Shown: in pieces, positions 1 to 7,288 of the stretch | Layout: every line of letters begins with the position of its first letter | Position numbering within the stretch: the stretch's first letter is position 1 | From: JACCXJ01 sp052387115 | GTDB taxonomy: Bacteria; Pseudomonadota; Gammaproteobacteria; JACCXJ01 | NCBI GenBank assembly: GCA_052387115.1 | Contig: JBQTJM010000172.1 | Location: forward strand, 1 to 16,928 | Reading direction: 5' to 3' | Length of the DNA stretch: 16,928 nt | Notes under the pieces: generated by a model | Database searches by the model: none | The model's input: only the letters and a program-made list of their open reading frames with translations | Told to the model about the DNA's origin: nothing | Program-made: the position numbers and the translations under genes

Positions 1-770
1 CCCCTGTGTCAACATAAGGTGAGACACCTTTCTTTGTGAGTTTACTGTAGAAAGGTGAAGACCATGAACCAGGAGATACAACCGTTGTTCGAAGTCGATG
101 CAATGAAGGTCGCGGTCGGCAGTACGCCCGATCCCGAAGTAGCCGCGTTGCCCAAGCGGCGGCAGTTCTCCGTGGGGTATAAGCGACGCATCGTGAGCGC
201 GGCCAACGCCTGCCAAGTACCAGGCGAGATCGGTGCGCTATTGCGCCGGGAAGGGCTGTACAGCTCCCACCTCACGTACTGGCGCCGCGAGGTAGAGGCC
301 GGTGAAAACGCGGCGCTCGCCCCCAAGCGGCGGGGTCCCAAGCCGGATCTCGCCAAGGCCGAGTCGCGCCGCGTCGAGGCCTTGGAGCGCGAGGTGCTCG
401 GTTGCGGCAGAAGCTGGGACGGGCCGAACAGATCATCGAGGCCCACATGAACGGCGAGAGGCGCTTGAGAGCCTCGAGGGACGACCTTGCGCTCGCCGTC
501 AGCAAGGCACTGGTCACCGCCGAGGCATACTTCATCAATATCTGGCAGGACGAATGCTCGGACGCGAACGCGACGTCTTGTCCGCCCTTGCGACGGGCCC
601 GCGGCGGGAGCCGGGAACGCCCGAGCGGGCCTTGCAGGGGCTCTACCGCACGGAGTTGCTGGAGAGGGTGAACGGCGGTCAGCGATTCGCTGTCGAGCTC
701 TTCCGGCACTGGGTCCTGAAGAACCAGGTCGTGGTCACGGCTCCCCCCGTGCCAGCGGCATGACTCGGCT
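1..770 (+). mobile_element. Decayed insertion-sequence fragment (IS3-like)
   Basis: The stretch begins near a possible IS end, since 'ctgtgtcaacataaggtgag' at 4-23 precedes a transposase-like reading frame. That frame is broken by a one-base shift near 396. After about 440 no frame gives recognisable transposase sequence; open stretches in three frames persist to about 770 but look like degenerate or unrelated DNA. No integrase (DDE) domain of an IS3 second ORF is visible, and I could not find a matching right-hand terminal repeat or a target-site duplication. The right boundary is therefore only a guess. From about 770 to the htpX stop at 932 I see no gene. Confidence 0.5.
64..450 (+). pseudogene. 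Frameshifted IS3-type transposase OrfA
   Basis: The start is the ATG at 64, with AAGG eight bases upstream; a GTG at 55 is in the same frame. The product has the make-up of an IS3/IS911-type first ORF. A basic helix-turn-helix region includes RRQFSVGYKRRIV (about residues 36-48) and LLRREGLYSSHLTYWRRE, then a GPKPD linker and a coiled-coil start, RRVEALEREV. At about 396 the reading frame changes: the expected continuation RLRQKLGRAEQIIEA is found only in the frame offset by one base, from 399 on. This fits loss of one nucleotide between 394 and 399. After IIEA the sequence stops resembling the family. The usual second ORF, made by programmed frameshifting and carrying the DDE catalytic domain, is absent. 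The gene is most likely inactive. Confidence 0.65.
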
Positions 771-931
771 GACCGGTCGGGTAGGACAGCCGCAACCTCT
801 ACCGGCAATACGATCGGGCGTGGGGCAGAGGCCGTAAAGCCACGGCGCCATCGAGCGGACTCCTTGCGGCGCCGGCTGGCTCTGCTCCCGGACGGACGCC
901 GTCCACTGAATCAGCGGCCGCTCCGGCTCCT

Positions 932-1813
932 TTACGTGTAGTTGCGCCGCAGCGCCTCGATGCGCTCCTCGAGCGGCGGGTGGCTCATGAATAGGCGCAT
1001 GAGACCGCCGCCACCGGCGATGCCGAAGGCCTGGAACTGGTCGGGCAGGGGCTCCCGATCGACCGCCGATCCGAGGCGGTGGAGGGCCGCGATCATCTTG
1101 TCGCGGCCGGCCAGCCTGGCGCCCCCGGCGTCGGCCCGGAACTCCCGCCAGCGACTGAACCACATGACGATCATCATCGCGAGCACCCCGAGCACCGCCT
1201 GGGCGACGATGGTCGTGATCCAGAACCCCGGCCCGTGGCCGCGCTCGTTCTTGAGCACCAATCGGTCGATGACGTGGCCGACCACGCGCGAGAGGAAGAT
1301 GACGAAGGTGTTGACCACGCCCTGGATGAGCGCGAGTGTCACCATATCGCCGTTCGCCACGTGCGTCACCTCGTGCCCCAGGACCGCCTCGACCTCGCCC
1401 TCGCGCATGCGCTCTAAGAGACCGGTGCTGACCGCGACCAGCGCCTGGTCACGGCTCGCGCCGGTGGCGAAGGCATTGGGGGCGGGCGAGTCGAAGATCG
1501 CGACCTCCGGCATGCCGATACCGGCATCGCGCGCCAGCCTCGCGACCGTGTCGAGCAACCAGGCCTCGCGGGTATCCCCCGGGCGCTCGATCACCTGCAG
1601 GCCCATCAGGTGCTTGGCCGACCACTTGGAGATGAGAAGCGAGAGGATGGACCCGCCCATGCCGAAGATGCCGGCCATGACGAGGAGCGCCGGGAGATCG
1701 ATCCCTACGCCCTGCGCCGCCAGCGCCTCTTCGACGCCCAGGACCTTGACGGCGATGGTCAGGACCACCATCACCGCGACGTTGGTGACTAGAAACAAAA
1801 ATACGCGCAACAT
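932..1813 (-). CDS. htpX: Membrane zinc metalloprotease HtpX
   Basis: HtpX is an inner-membrane M48-family protease that degrades misfolded membrane proteins, acting beside FtsH in envelope quality control. The 293-residue product is the normal family length. The zinc site HEVTH is at about residues 147-151, and the third ligand is probably E224 in the SRWREFRADAGG segment. Two hydrophobic segments near the N-terminus (about 5-25 and 40-62) and two after the active site (about 158-178 and 195-218) match the known topology. The C-terminal SHPPLEERIEAL motif is typical. I chose the ATG at 1813 because GGAGGAG lies just upstream and the protein then begins MLRVFLFL as in relatives; a longer frame to 1876 would cover the promoter region. 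A sigma-32-like promoter lies upstream, which fits a heat-shock gene. The gene points the same way as parC but is separated from it by about 200 bp. Confidence 0.96.
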   Translation of the reverse strand: MLRVFLFLVTNVAVMVVLTIAVKVLGVEEALAAQGVGIDLPALLVMAGIFGMGGSILSLLISKWSAKHLMGLQVIERPGDTREAWLLDTVARLARDAGIGMPEVAIFDSPAPNAFATGASRDQALVAVSTGLLERMREGEVEAVLGHEVTHVANGDMVTLALIQGVVNTFVIFLSRVVGHVIDRLVLKNERGHGPGFWITTIVAQAVLGVLAMMIVMWFSRWREFRADAGGARLAGRDKMIAALHRLGSAVDREPLPDQFQAFGIAGGGGLMRLFMSHPPLEERIEALRRNYT

Positions 1814-1839
1814 GGTTCTCCTCCTCACACGCAACGATT

Positions 1840-1868
1840 CAATTGGCGCAACACCAATTGGCGCAACA
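1840..1868. repeat. Two-copy tandem repeat in the htpX leader
   Basis: The 14-base unit CAATTGGCGCAACA occurs at 1840-1853 and again, identically, at 1855-1868, giving a 15-base period. GATTCAA flanks the pair on both sides (1835-1841 and 1870-1876). On the minus strand the repeat lies between the proposed -10 element and the htpX ribosome site, so it would be at or just after the transcription start. CCAATTGG inside it is a palindrome. It could be an operator or a leader RNA structure; no regulator is identified. Confidence 0.7.
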
Positions 1869-1874
1869 TGATTC

Positions 1875-1902
1875 AAGTGGGGATCCTTCGACCCGCTTCA
1901 AG
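1875..1902 (-). promoter_or_regulatory. Sigma-32-like heat-shock promoter for htpX
   Basis: Read on the minus strand, CTTGAA (1902 to 1897) is followed after 14 bases by CCCCACTT (1882 to 1875). This closely matches the sigma-32 consensus CTTGAA ... CCCCATnT with normal spacing. It lies about 60 bases upstream of the htpX ATG, leaving a short leader that holds the tandem repeat. htpX is a known heat-shock gene in enterobacteria, so the placement is sensible. An inverted pair GGATCCTT/AAGGATCC (1881-1888 and 1928-1935) overlaps the -10 element; its meaning is unknown. Confidence 0.65.
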
Positions 1903-1960
1903 GCCCCCGATCCCCCGCGATCCCGTAAAGGATCCCACCCCATCGCCGATAGATTTGCCC

Positions 1961-2001
1961 GCAGGACGGGCTCCTCCCCCTCCCGCTCAATTCCGTCCTG
2001 C
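1961..2001 (-). terminator. Hairpin just downstream of parC
   Basis: A perfect 9-base inverted repeat, GCAGGACGG at 1961-1969 and CCGTCCTGC at 1993-2001, encloses a 23-base loop. It starts 12 bases after the parC stop on the minus strand. There is no U-run after it on that strand, so it is not a classic intrinsic terminator. It may stabilise the parC 3' end or help factor-dependent termination before htpX. Confidence 0.4.
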
Positions 2002-2003
2002 AT

Positions 2004-2033
2004 TGGCCGGGCTCACGCCCGGCCATTTTTTTT
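2004..2033 (+). terminator. T-tailed hairpin overlapping the parC stop codon
   Basis: A 9-pair stem (2004-2012 with 2017-2025) with a four-base loop is followed by eight T residues on the plus strand, which is the form of an intrinsic terminator reading left to right. The parC stop codon (2013-2015) lies in the loop. No plus-strand gene lies upstream, so it would stop antisense transcription into parC. On the minus strand the same hairpin comes after a run of eight A in the last parC codons. Confidence 0.5.
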
Positions 2034-4274
2034 GCCGATGCCGCTGACGTTTTGGAATCCCCGCGGCAGCATCTGCCCGCGCGCTCCGCGAACACCCGTA
2101 TACGCCGCCAGATCCCTTGTGGTAAGCGTCAGATGTCGTTGCCCGGCAAATACCACGAGCGAACCGCCCTCCGGGACGGAACAAACCCCCGCCACGAACT
2201 CCTCGCGCGCGGCCAGCTTGGCGCTCGGCACTTGGATGATTCTCAGACCTTTGCCCTTCTGCAGGAGCGGCAGCTCGGATACAGGAAAGACCAGGAGCCG
2301 TCCGCGTGCCGTGGCGGCCGCGCACCGGTCCGATCCCGGATCCGTGACCATGACGGGCAGGAGCACCCGTGCACCGCTCGGGACGCTCAGGACGACCTTG
2401 CCCGCTTTGTTCTTGGCATAGAGGTCCGAAAGGCGCGCCACGAAACCATACCCGGCGTCGGAAGCGATGAGCCACAGCGACTCCGGCGGGCCCAGCAGGA
2501 CGCCCTCGAAGCTGGCGCCGTCCGGGGGGGTCACCCAGCCGGACAGGGGCTCGCCCAGACCGCGGGCCGAGGGCAGCACATGGGCCGGCACGGAATAGCA
2601 GCGCCCGGTCGAATCGAGGAACACCGCCGGCTGCTGGCTGCGCCCGCAGGCTGCGGCCCGGAACTCGTCACCGGAGCGGAACGCCAGCTCGGTCGGGTCG
2701 ATGTCGTGGCCCTTGGCGGCCCGTACCCAGCCCTTCTTCGACAGGATCACCGTGATCGGCTCGCTCTGCACCAGCTCCGCCGCTGCCAGCGCCTGGGCCT
2801 CCGCACGCCTCACGATGGGCGATCGGCGCGCGTCTCCATGACGCTCGGCGTCCTCCTGGATCTCCTTTCGTATCAGGGCGTTCAGGGCCCTGGGGGACCC
2901 CAGGAGCCCTGCGAGGGCACGTTTCTCCTCCAGGAGCCCCGCCTGCTCTCCCCGGATCTTCATCTCCTCGAGGCGCGCGAGGTGCCGTAGCTTCAGGTCC
3001 AGGATGGCCTCGGCCTGAACATCGCTCAATCCGAACCGCGCCATGAGCACCGGCTTGGGCGGGTCCTCATGGCGGATGATGTGGATCACCTCGTCGATGC
3101 TGAGAAAGGCGATGAGGAGACCGGCCAGGACGTGCAACCGGCGCTCGACCTCGGCGAGGCGATGCGCCAGGCGCCGCCGCACGGTCTCGGTACGGTAGCC
3201 GAGCCACTCGACCAGCAGCATTTTGAGGTTCTTGACCTGCGGCCGGCCGTCGACCCCGATGACGTTGAGGTTGACCCGGTAGCTGCGTTCCAGATCGGTG
3301 GTGGCGAAGAGATGGGCCATGAGTGGCTCGACCTCCACGCGGTTGGAGCGCGGCACGAGCACCAGCCGCACCGGGGTCTCGTGATCGGACTCGTCGCGCA
3401 GGTCCTCGATCATGGGCAGCTTCTTGGCCTGCATCTGGACGGCGATCTGCTCCTGGATGCGATTGCCGGAGGCCTGATAGGGCAGCGCCGTCACCACGAC
3501 GTTGCCGTCCTCGACCTCGTACACCGCGCGCATGCGCACCGAGCCCATGCCCGTCTCGTAGAGCTTCAGCAGCTCCTCGGGCGGGGTGATGAGCTCCCCG
3601 CAGGTCGGGTAATCCGGTCCCAGGACATGCTCGCACAGTGCCGCGACCGTGGCCCCCGGGTCATCGAGCAGCCGGATGCAGGCCGCGGCCACCTCGCGGA
3701 GGTTGTGCGGCGGGATGTCGGTCGCCATACCCACCGCGATCCCGGTGCCCCCGTTCAGGAGCACATTGGGCAGACGGGCGGGCAAGAGGCGCGGCTCTTC
3801 CAGGGTGCCGTCGAAGTTCGGGACCCAGTCCACCGTCCCCTGCCCCAGCTCTTTCAACAGCACCTCGGCATAGCGCGTGAGCCGGGCCTCGGTGTAGCGC
3901 ATGGCCGCGAACGACTTCGGCTCGTCCGCCGAGCCCCAGTTCCCCTGCCCATCGACGATGGGGTAGCGATAGCTGAAAGGCTGGGCCATGAGCACCATGG
4001 CCTCGTAACAGGCCGTGTCCCCGTGGGGGTGGAACTTGCCGATCACGTCGCCCACGGTGCGGGCCGACTTCTTGGGCTTGGCGCCGGCCGCGAGCGCCAG
4101 CTCCGACATCGCATAGATGATGCGCCGCTGGACCGGTTTGAGCCCATCGCCCACGTGCGGCAGCGCCCGGTCCAGGATCACGTACATCGAGTAATCCAGA
4201 TAGGCGCGCTCGGTAAAGGCGTGCAGCGGTTGGCGCTCGATGTTGTCGAAATCGAACTCGAGTGACTCGGGCAT
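2013..4274 (-). CDS. parC: DNA topoisomerase IV subunit A (ParC)
   Basis: ParC is the DNA-cleaving subunit of topoisomerase IV, which with ParE unlinks daughter chromosomes. The 753-residue length matches the E. coli protein (752). The N-terminal breakage-reunion domain includes GDGLKPVQRRI (about 43-52) and the quinolone-determining segment GKFHPHGDTACYEAMV (79-94). The active-site tyrosine is Y127 in AMRYTEARL. A DNA-gate block with NGGTGIAVGMATDIPPHN follows, and the C-terminal third holds the degenerate beta-pinwheel. Position T87 is equivalent to E. coli S80 and E91 to E84; the acidic residue is kept. ParC rather than GyrA is supported by overall length and by the absence of a clear GyrA box (QRRGGKG). 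The ATG at 4274 has a distant GGAG (4287-4290). A TAGAAT-like -10 element occurs at 4316 to 4311 on this strand, without a good -35. parE is not in the window. Confidence 0.96.
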   Translation of the reverse strand: MPESLEFDFDNIERQPLHAFTERAYLDYSMYVILDRALPHVGDGLKPVQRRIIYAMSELALAAGAKPKKSARTVGDVIGKFHPHGDTACYEAMVLMAQPFSYRYPIVDGQGNWGSADEPKSFAAMRYTEARLTRYAEVLLKELGQGTVDWVPNFDGTLEEPRLLPARLPNVLLNGGTGIAVGMATDIPPHNLREVAAACIRLLDDPGATVAALCEHVLGPDYPTCGELITPPEELLKLYETGMGSVRMRAVYEVEDGNVVVTALPYQASGNRIQEQIAVQMQAKKLPMIEDLRDESDHETPVRLVLVPRSNRVEVEPLMAHLFATTDLERSYRVNLNVIGVDGRPQVKNLKMLLVEWLGYRTETVRRRLAHRLAEVERRLHVLAGLLIAFLSIDEVIHIIRHEDPPKPVLMARFGLSDVQAEAILDLKLRHLARLEEMKIRGEQAGLLEEKRALAGLLGSPRALNALIRKEIQEDAERHGDARRSPIVRRAEAQALAAAELVQSEPITVILSKKGWVRAAKGHDIDPTELAFRSGDEFRAAACGRSQQPAVFLDSTGRCYSVPAHVLPSARGLGEPLSGWVTPPDGASFEGVLLGPPESLWLIASDAGYGFVARLSDLYAKNKAGKVVLSVPSGARVLLPVMVTDPGSDRCAAATARGRLLVFPVSELPLLQKGKGLRIIQVPSAKLAAREEFVAGVCSVPEGGSLVVFAGQRHLTLTTRDLAAYTGVRGARGQMLPRGFQNVSGIGKKNGRA

Positions 4275-4529
4275 GGGAGATAACGCTCCGGCGTTCGGGG
4301 GCCGAGCGCGATTCTAGCCCGGATCTCTCACCGCTGCCGGGAGAAGATAAACTGCTTGGCGCGAGGCCGGCGGGGAAAGCCGGGCGAGGCGGCGGCGGGG
4401 CCGCTACCCGGGGGCACGGTGCCGCCGTAGGGCAACTGTGCTAACCTATCGGCGCTCGCGTGGCACCGGAGAGGTGGCCTCGAAGCGGGCGCGAACACGA
4501 TTCGGACGAAGACCTAGAGGATTGACGTT

Positions 4530-4910
4530 ATGAAGAAGACCTTTTTGACCGCGCTCCTGGCCGGGGCTTTCGCCTTCGGAATGAGCAACGCCTTTGCGCA
4601 AGGTGTCAGCTCGGGGAAAGATCGCGACTTGAACACCGAACAAATGAACCAGGCGCAGACGCACGCCAAAGCCGCCCTGGAAGCCGCCAAAGGGGGAGAC
4701 GCACCCGGTGTGGCGGAACACGCCAGGAAGTCGTGGAATTTCTGCAAGGAGGTCACCGGCGAGACCGTAATGCCCTACTACGACCCAGCGATGGAAAAGC
4801 TGCAAACAGCGATCTCGGTGGCCGAAAAAGGGGACGCCGCCGGGGCCGTCCCCCCGCTCGAAGGGGCCCTCGCGGACATGGCCGAGGGACTAGCGAAGAT
4901 GGACTACTGA
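4530..4910 (+). CDS. Exported small helical protein, SmbP-like
   Basis: The 126-residue product starts with a clear Sec signal peptide: MKKTF, a hydrophobic stretch, then a likely cleavage after AFA at about residue 23. The mature part appears all-helical, with repeated amphipathic units: HAKAALEAAKGGDAPGVAEH, then AMEKLQTAISVAEKGDAAGA, then ALADMAEGLAKM. This pattern resembles small metal-binding protein SmbP, a periplasmic helical bundle, but it has few histidines and one cysteine, so metal binding is not shown. AGAGGA lies eight bases before the ATG. It is divergent from parC, with a GC-rich 255-base region between (4275-4529) that must hold both promoters; no strong sigma-70 boxes stand out there. 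A long hairpin follows the gene, suggesting a single-gene transcript. Function is not established. Confidence 0.8.
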   Translation: MKKTFLTALLAGAFAFGMSNAFAQGVSSGKDRDLNTEQMNQAQTHAKAALEAAKGGDAPGVAEHARKSWNFCKEVTGETVMPYYDPAMEKLQTAISVAEKGDAAGAVPPLEGALADMAEGLAKMDY

Positions 4911-4939
4911 GCGCCGTATCCGGCAACACCGCTTCCGCA

Positions 4940-4982
4940 ACCCCTGATCTCCCAATATCGATCAAACGTGGGGGTCAGGGGT
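4940..4982 (+). terminator. Long hairpin after the SmbP-like gene
   Basis: ACCCCTGA at 4940-4947 pairs perfectly with TCAGGGGT at 4975-4982. The stem continues inward by about five more pairs, including two G-U pairs, around a loop of roughly 17 bases. The following CTTCTCT is only moderately U-rich. It lies 30 bases after the stop codon and before ppk1, so a terminator is the likely role. Confidence 0.55.
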
Positions 4983-5071
4983 CTTCTCTCCCGACCATAG
5001 CTTAGGACCTGCTGCCAATCCTTGATCCCTGGCCCGCAGTTCCCACCACCACCCCTACCGCGGCCTTCGGG

Positions 5072-5090
5072 CTGCCACATCGCTGCCGCG
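5072..5090 (+). promoter_or_regulatory. Possible Pho-box-like direct repeat before ppk1
   Basis: CTGCCAC at 5072 and CTGCCGC at 5083 are direct repeats with an 11-base period, the spacing of PhoB half-sites (consensus CTGTCAT). Only about five and four of seven bases match, and the region is GC-rich, so chance is quite possible. The location, about 40-55 bases before the ppk1 start, would suit phosphate control. Confidence 0.2.
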
Positions 5091-5126
5091 TCCGCCGTAA
5101 CACTTGGCTTCCGGCGCCGTGCTAGC

Positions 5127-7274
5127 ATGGGACGCATGGCGAGCCCCGCCCTGACGAGCGCCACCGCTACGCCCGAGGTAGCCCAAACCACCCCGGCACC
5201 GGCCGAGGAGGCGGTGGACCTCCGGCAGCCCGATCTCTACTTCAACCGCGAGCTGTCGCTGCTCGAGTTCAACCGCCGGGTCCTGGAGCAGGCGCGCGAC
5301 GAGTCGGTGCCGCTCTTGGAGCGCCTCAAGTTCGTGTGCATCGTGAGCAGCAATCTCGATGAGTTCTTCGAGATCCGCGTGGCCGGCCTGAAACAGCAGG
5401 TGGCACTGGGCGCGACGCCGTTCGGCCCGGACAGGCTCGGGCCCAGCGAGCAGCTCAAACGCATCGCCGAGACCACCCGGGCCCTCATCCGCGATCAGTA
5501 CGCGGTCCTGAACGACGTCCTCATCCCGCGCCTCGCCGCCCACGGGATGCGTTTCCTGAAGCGCTCGGAGTGGTCCGCACGACAGGAACGCTGGGTCAAG
5601 CGGCATTTCAACCGCGAGCTATTACCGGTCTTGAGCCCCATCGGCCTCGACCCGGCCCATCCCTTCCCCAGGATCCTCAACAAGAGCCTGAACTTCATCG
5701 TGGCCCTGGAGGGCAAGGATGCCTTCGGTCGTAACAGCGGCATCGCCATCGTGCAGGCACCGCGCTCGCTGCCCCGGCTCATCCGTATGCCGGAACCGCA
5801 TTCCGAGGGGCCGCATGACTTCGTGTTCCTGTCCTCGATCATCCACGCCCATGTCGGCGATCTGTTCCCGGGCATGCGCCCGCAGGGCTGCTTCCAGTTC
5901 CGGGTGACCCGCAACAGCGATCTACTGGTCGATGACGAGGAGGTGGACGATCTCCTGCGCGCCCTGGAAGGCGAGCTGCCGGCGCGCCGCTTCTCGGACG
6001 CGGTGCGGCTCGAGGTGGCGGACGACTGCCCCGCCGAGATGACCGCCTTCCTGAGCCAGCAGTTCAAGCTCGGCCAAGAGGATGTGTACCGATGCAACGG
6101 CCCGGTCAACCTCATGCGTCTCATGGCCATCGGCGATCTGGTCGATCGCCCGGACCTCAAGTACCCCGGCTTCGCGCCCGGCCAGCCGTCGCGACTGACC
6201 CGCAACACCGATCTCTTCGATACCATCCGCAAGGGCGATGTGCTGCTGCACCACCCCTTCCAGTCCTTCGCCCCGGTCGTGGACTTCGTGCGCCAGGCGG
6301 CCGCCGATCCGGATGTCCTCTCCATCAAGCAGACCCTCTACCGCACGGGCGCGGACTCGGCCATCGCCGAGACGCTGGTCGCCGCGGCGCGCGCCGGCAA
6401 GGAGGTGACGGTGGTCATCGAGCTGCGGGCGCGCTTCGAGGAGGAGGCCAATATCGAGCTCGCGAGCGATCTGCAGGAGGCCGGGGCGCACGTGGTGTAC
6501 GGGATCGTGGGCCACAAGACCCACGCCAAGACGACGCTCGTGGTGCGACGCGAGGGGCGGCAGTTGCGGCGCTACGTGCACCTCGGCACCGGCAACTATC
6601 ACGCCCGCACCGCGCGCCTCTACACCGACTATGGCCTCTTGACCTGCGATGCCGCCATCGCCGAGGACTGCCACAAGCTGTTCCAGCAGCTCACCGCGCC
6701 GGGCCGTCCGGGAAAGCTCAAGCGCCTCCTGCAATCGCCCTTCACCCTCCACAAGACCCTGCTCCAGTATATCGAGCGCGAGGCCGCCCTGGCCCGCGCC
6801 GGCAAACCCGCGCGCATCATCGCCAAGCTCAACGCGCTCGGCGAGGAGCAGGTGATCCGCGCGCTGTACGCGGCCTCTCAGGCCGGGGTCCGGATCGACC
6901 TCATCGTGCGCGGGGTGTGCTGCCTGCGACCGGGCATCAAAGGCGTCTCGGAGAACATCCAGGTGCGCTCCATCATCGGGCGCTTCCTGGAGCACAGCCG
7001 CGTCTATTACTTCGGGAACGGCGGCGAGGAGCAGGTGTTGTTGTCGAGCGCCGACTGGATGGCCCGCAACTTCTTCCGGCGCATCGAGACCGCCTTCCCC
7101 GTGGACGACAAGCGCCTGCGCCAGCGCATCATCCAGGAGGGGCTCATGAGCTATCTCTCGGACAACACCCAGGCCTGGACCCTGGAGACCAATGGTACCT
7201 ACAAACGTTGCACCGCGGGCGCGCACAAACCGCGCTCCGCCCAACAGGGGCTCTTGGAGGCGCTCTGCGACTGA
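5127..7274 (+). CDS. ppk1: Polyphosphate kinase PPK1
   Basis: PPK1 reversibly moves the terminal phosphate of ATP onto inorganic polyphosphate. From the ATG at 5127 the protein has 715 residues, slightly longer than the E. coli enzyme (688) because of a low-complexity N-terminal tail rich in Ala, Thr and Pro. The N-domain begins YFNRELSLLEFNRRVLEQA. The head domain and two phospholipase-D-like catalytic domains follow. H466 in HKTHAK corresponds to the autophosphorylated H435 of E. coli, and H485 in YVHLGTGNYH to H454; the 19-residue spacing is conserved. LYRTGADSAI and the C-terminal SSADWMARNFFRRIE motif are also typical. The start is uncertain: ATG 5136 is an alternative and neither has a strong ribosome site, while a frame extension to 5022 begins with TTG and overlaps upstream spacer. 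The next gene begins only 14 bases after the stop, with no terminator between. Confidence 0.96.
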   Translation: MGRMASPALTSATATPEVAQTTPAPAEEAVDLRQPDLYFNRELSLLEFNRRVLEQARDESVPLLERLKFVCIVSSNLDEFFEIRVAGLKQQVALGATPFGPDRLGPSEQLKRIAETTRALIRDQYAVLNDVLIPRLAAHGMRFLKRSEWSARQERWVKRHFNRELLPVLSPIGLDPAHPFPRILNKSLNFIVALEGKDAFGRNSGIAIVQAPRSLPRLIRMPEPHSEGPHDFVFLSSIIHAHVGDLFPGMRPQGCFQFRVTRNSDLLVDDEEVDDLLRALEGELPARRFSDAVRLEVADDCPAEMTAFLSQQFKLGQEDVYRCNGPVNLMRLMAIGDLVDRPDLKYPGFAPGQPSRLTRNTDLFDTIRKGDVLLHHPFQSFAPVVDFVRQAAADPDVLSIKQTLYRTGADSAIAETLVAAARAGKEVTVVIELRARFEEEANIELASDLQEAGAHVVYGIVGHKTHAKTTLVVRREGRQLRRYVHLGTGNYHARTARLYTDYGLLTCDAAIAEDCHKLFQQLTAPGRPGKLKRLLQSPFTLHKTLLQYIEREAALARAGKPARIIAKLNALGEEQVIRALYAASQAGVRIDLIVRGVCCLRPGIKGVSENIQVRSIIGRFLEHSRVYYFGNGGEEQVLLSSADWMARNFFRRIETAFPVDDKRLRQRIIQEGLMSYLSDNTQAWTLETNGTYKRCTAGAHKPRSAQQGLLEALCD

Positions 7275-7288
7275 AAGGCCGCTGCGAC

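Noticed and set aside
890..904. Small perfect hairpin GGACGG/CCGTCC as an htpX terminator
   Set aside because: The stem has six pairs and no U-run follows on the htpX strand; it could easily be chance in GC-rich DNA.
942..1871. 309-codon plus-strand frame opposite htpX
   Set aside because: It is a shadow of htpX; the minus-strand product has the HEVTH zinc site and membrane segments.
3069..4265. 398-codon plus-strand frame opposite parC
   Set aside because: It mirrors ParC codons and is rich in His, Asp and Arg with no family resemblance or ribosome site.
5922..7244. Long minus-strand open frame (440 codons) opposite ppk1
   Set aside because: It is the GC-rich complement of a clear catalytic gene, has no recognisable domain, and is biased in composition as expected for an antisense shadow.
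6092..7288. N-terminal extension of the PRTase gene inside ppk1
   Set aside because: The upstream part is ppk1 in another frame, dominated by Arg, Ala and Pro. The family-like sequence begins only at ATG 7289.
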